From: Acaudatibacter sp035532115
GTDB lineage: Bacteria; Pseudomonadota; Alphaproteobacteria; Caulobacterales; Caulobacteraceae
Direction: 5' to 3'
NCBI GenBank assembly: GCA_035532115.1
Contig: DATKRO010000087.1
Coordinates: 6,498 to 70,497, forward strand
Length of the DNA: 64,000 nucleotides
Positions 62,378 to 64,000 of this stretch are shown here, one piece after another; position 1 is the stretch's first letter, and every line of letters starts with the position of its first letter. A model generated the notes under the pieces. That model had not been told where the DNA came from. It was given only the letters and a program-made list of their open reading frames with translations, and did no database searches. Position numbers and translations under genes: made by a program.

Positions 62378-63802
62378 ATGGCCCGGGAACCCGCAGATCT
62401 GTCCGGCGACGCCCTGGCCAAGCCGCGGGATCGGCAGGCCGCGCCGCTCGCCCTCGACGGGGACTACGCCCTCAGCGCCGCCTTTGTCGACAGGGTGATC
62501 CGCGCCGCCGACCGTGGCGACGGCGCCCGCCTCGGCGAACTGGTGCAGGGGCTGCGGCCCGCCGACGTCGCCGATCTGATGGGATTTCTGAGCGCCGACT
62601 ACCGCAGCCAGATCGTGCCGCTGATCGCGGCGGACGACCTCGCCGAGATCCTCGCCGAACTCGACACCAACATCCGCGAGGAGGTGCTGGAGGCCGTGGC
62701 GCCGGCGGCGCTCGCCAAGGCGCTCGCCGGCCTCGATTCCGACGATGCGGCCGACGTGGTCGACGACCTCGACGAGACCAAGCGCCGCAGCGTGCTCGCC
62801 GCGATGCCGGCGATCGACCGGTCCGCCATCGAAGCCAGCCTCGCCTACGCGGACGACAGCGCCGGGCGCCTGATGCAGCGCGAGGTGGTCTATGCGCCGC
62901 AGTTCTGGACCGTGGGCCAGACCATGGACCACATGGGCCGGGAAGGCGAGGATCTGCCCGAGCTCTTCTTCGACGTCTATGTCGTCGATCCGACCATGCG
63001 CCCGGTCGGCGCCGCGCCGGTGAGCCGGCTGGTGCGCGTCGCGCGCCAGACGCCGCTCGTCGAGGTGATGGAGGCGGTGACCGAGATCCCGGTCGACATG
63101 GACCAGGAGGAGGTCGCCTACATCTTCGACAAGTACCACCTGATCTCGGCGCCGGTGGTCGACCTCGGCGGGCGCCTCGTCGGCCAGATCACCGTCGACG
63201 ACGTGGTCGGCGTCATCCAGGAGGAGAGCGAGGAGGACATGCTCGCCCTCGCCAACGTCTCCGACGCCGGGCGCGACGCCAGCACCGGGGGCATCGTCCG
63301 CACCCGCCTGCCCTGGCTGGTGGTGAATCTCGTCACCGAGACCGTCGCCGTCAGCGCCATCGCCATCTTCCAGAACGAGGTGGCCAGGATCGTCGCGCTC
63401 GCGGTGCTGCTGCCGATCATCTCGTCGCTCGGCAACAACGCTAGCGTCCAGACCCTGGCCGTCGCGGTGCGCTCCCTGGCCGCGCGCGAACTCAACGCCG
63501 CCAACGCCTGGCGGGTGATCTGGCGCGAGGTCGTCGCCGGCCTGTTCAACGGCGTGGCGCTGTCGCTGATCATGGGCGCGGCGGTCATGGCCTTCTACCA
63601 CGACTGGAAGCTCGCCCTCACCGCCGCCCTGGCGCTGATGGCCGACATCCTCATCGCCGCCATCGTCGGCATCGTCGCGCCGCTGACCCTCGAGAAGCTG
63701 GGCCGCGATCCGGCCGTCTCCTCGCCGATCATAGTCACCTTCACCACCGATTTCGTCGGCTTCTTCGCCCTGCTCGCCATCGCCGCCTGGATTCTCGTCT
63801 AG
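62378..63802 (+). CDS. mgtE: magnesium transporter MgtE
   Basis: A 474-residue Mg2+ channel. The N-terminal MgtE_N domain (about 40-160, with LVQGLRPADVADLMGFLSA), tandem CBS domains (about 165-290, with SAPVVDLGGRLVGQITVDDV) and a C-terminal membrane domain of five helices (about 310-474, including LGNNASVQTLAVAVRSLA) are in the usual order. GGGAGG precedes the ATG. About 65 bases separate it from the tRNA. Mg2+ gates the cytoplasmic domains in characterised members. Confidence 0.95.
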   Translation: MAREPADLSGDALAKPRDRQAAPLALDGDYALSAAFVDRVIRAADRGDGARLGELVQGLRPADVADLMGFLSADYRSQIVPLIAADDLAEILAELDTNIREEVLEAVAPAALAKALAGLDSDDAADVVDDLDETKRRSVLAAMPAIDRSAIEASLAYADDSAGRLMQREVVYAPQFWTVGQTMDHMGREGEDLPELFFDVYVVDPTMRPVGAAPVSRLVRVARQTPLVEVMEAVTEIPVDMDQEEVAYIFDKYHLISAPVVDLGGRLVGQITVDDVVGVIQEESEEDMLALANVSDAGRDASTGGIVRTRLPWLVVNLVTETVAVSAIAIFQNEVARIVALAVLLPIISSLGNNASVQTLAVAVRSLAARELNAANAWRVIWREVVAGLFNGVALSLIMGAAVMAFYHDWKLALTAALALMADILIAAIVGIVAPLTLEKLGRDPAVSSPIIVTFTTDFVGFFALLAIAAWILV

Positions 63803-63873
63803 TCGCCCCCCCGGCCAAATCGAAGCGGCATCGCCGGCACGGCAAAGAGTTCGGGCTGGCGAGACGCTCATCA

Positions 63874-64000
63874 TCGCCGTCACCCCGGCCAAGCGAAGCG
63901 CGAGCCGGGGCCGGACGGGCCGCGGCCAGGCTGGAATTCGTCTTGGAAGCGGCGGGTCCGGCCCCGGATCGCCCTTTCAGGCCGTCCGGAGTGACGGCGA
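63874..64000. repeat. large intergenic inverted repeat
   Basis: The left arm begins TCGCCGTCACCCCGGCC at 63874 and the right arm ends in GGAGTGACGGCGA at 64000; with a few mismatches these pair over about 20 bases and enclose further GC-rich self-complementary sequence. This looks like a dispersed intergenic palindromic repeat after mgtE, of the kind common in alphaproteobacteria, and may continue beyond the window. No gene is present in 63803-64000. Confidence 0.6.

Overview
The window is high-GC alphaproteobacterial chromosome, densely packed with ATGA/GTGA-type gene overlaps. The housekeeping gene order fits Caulobacterales: bamB-der; radA-cvpA-purF; dnaB; rplI-rpsR-rpsF; fabD-fabG // acpP-fabF-mltG-yicC-gmk; ksgA-pdxA-surA-lptD-lptG-lptF; lipB. 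Placement nearer than order (for example Caulobacter- or Phenylobacterium-like) is inference from remembered gene order, not a search.

Layout. 1-5620: a czcCBA-type tripartite metal/drug efflux operon whose first gene runs off the left edge. 5792-7202: a DUF6249-type membrane protein, an ECF sigma factor and a small membrane protein. 7208-9969: panB, convergent with a PAS-PAS hybrid histidine kinase. 10155-14442: YfgM-like TPR protein, BamB, Der and a convergent SDR. 14549-18585: a membrane hybrid kinase, a type-1 copper cupredoxin, and the decayed remains of a truncated haemoglobin and a DUF3034 protein. 18696-22146: purF-cvpA-radA operon (minus strand). 22304-24153: two tandem Yip1-type membrane proteins. 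24163-28454: dnaB, an ammonium transporter and the ribosomal operon rpsF-rpsR-rplI. 28649-30679: a damaged toxin-antitoxin pair, an enoyl-CoA hydratase and a periplasmic peroxiredoxin. 30841-32537: fabD-fabG.

32538-46065 is an accessory block of about 13.5 kb between fabG and acpP, which are usually adjacent. Its left end holds an ABC-transporter tail, a fused vapBC scar and a transposase tail. It then carries a complete mexAB-oprM-type pump, a cytochrome c/PQQ propeller dehydrogenase, a luciferase-like oxidoreductase, a CHY zinc-finger protein, a frameshifted MFS transporter, a P-loop kinase and a secreted two-repeat cysteine protein. 46066-50295: acpP-fabF-mltG-yicC-gmk. 50545-59921: a minus-strand envelope operon (lptF, lptG, lptD, surA, pdxA, ksgA, GT39). 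60030-63802: lipB, a stand-alone FliN-like protein, a GT9 glycosyltransferase, tRNA-Leu(GAG) and mgtE. The window closes on an intergenic inverted repeat.

Themes. Core genes are intact, while accessory genes show repeated deletional decay: the DUF3034/haemoglobin junction, two toxin-antitoxin loci, an ABC gene, an MFS gene and an IS. I did not see a CRISPR array, prophage, rRNA or a clear anti-phage system. The least explained candidates are the kinase-cupredoxin-haemoglobin-DUF3034 locus, the secreted two-repeat cysteine protein, the tandem Yip1 pair with its extra C-terminal domain, and the DUF6249-sigma-membrane protein trio.
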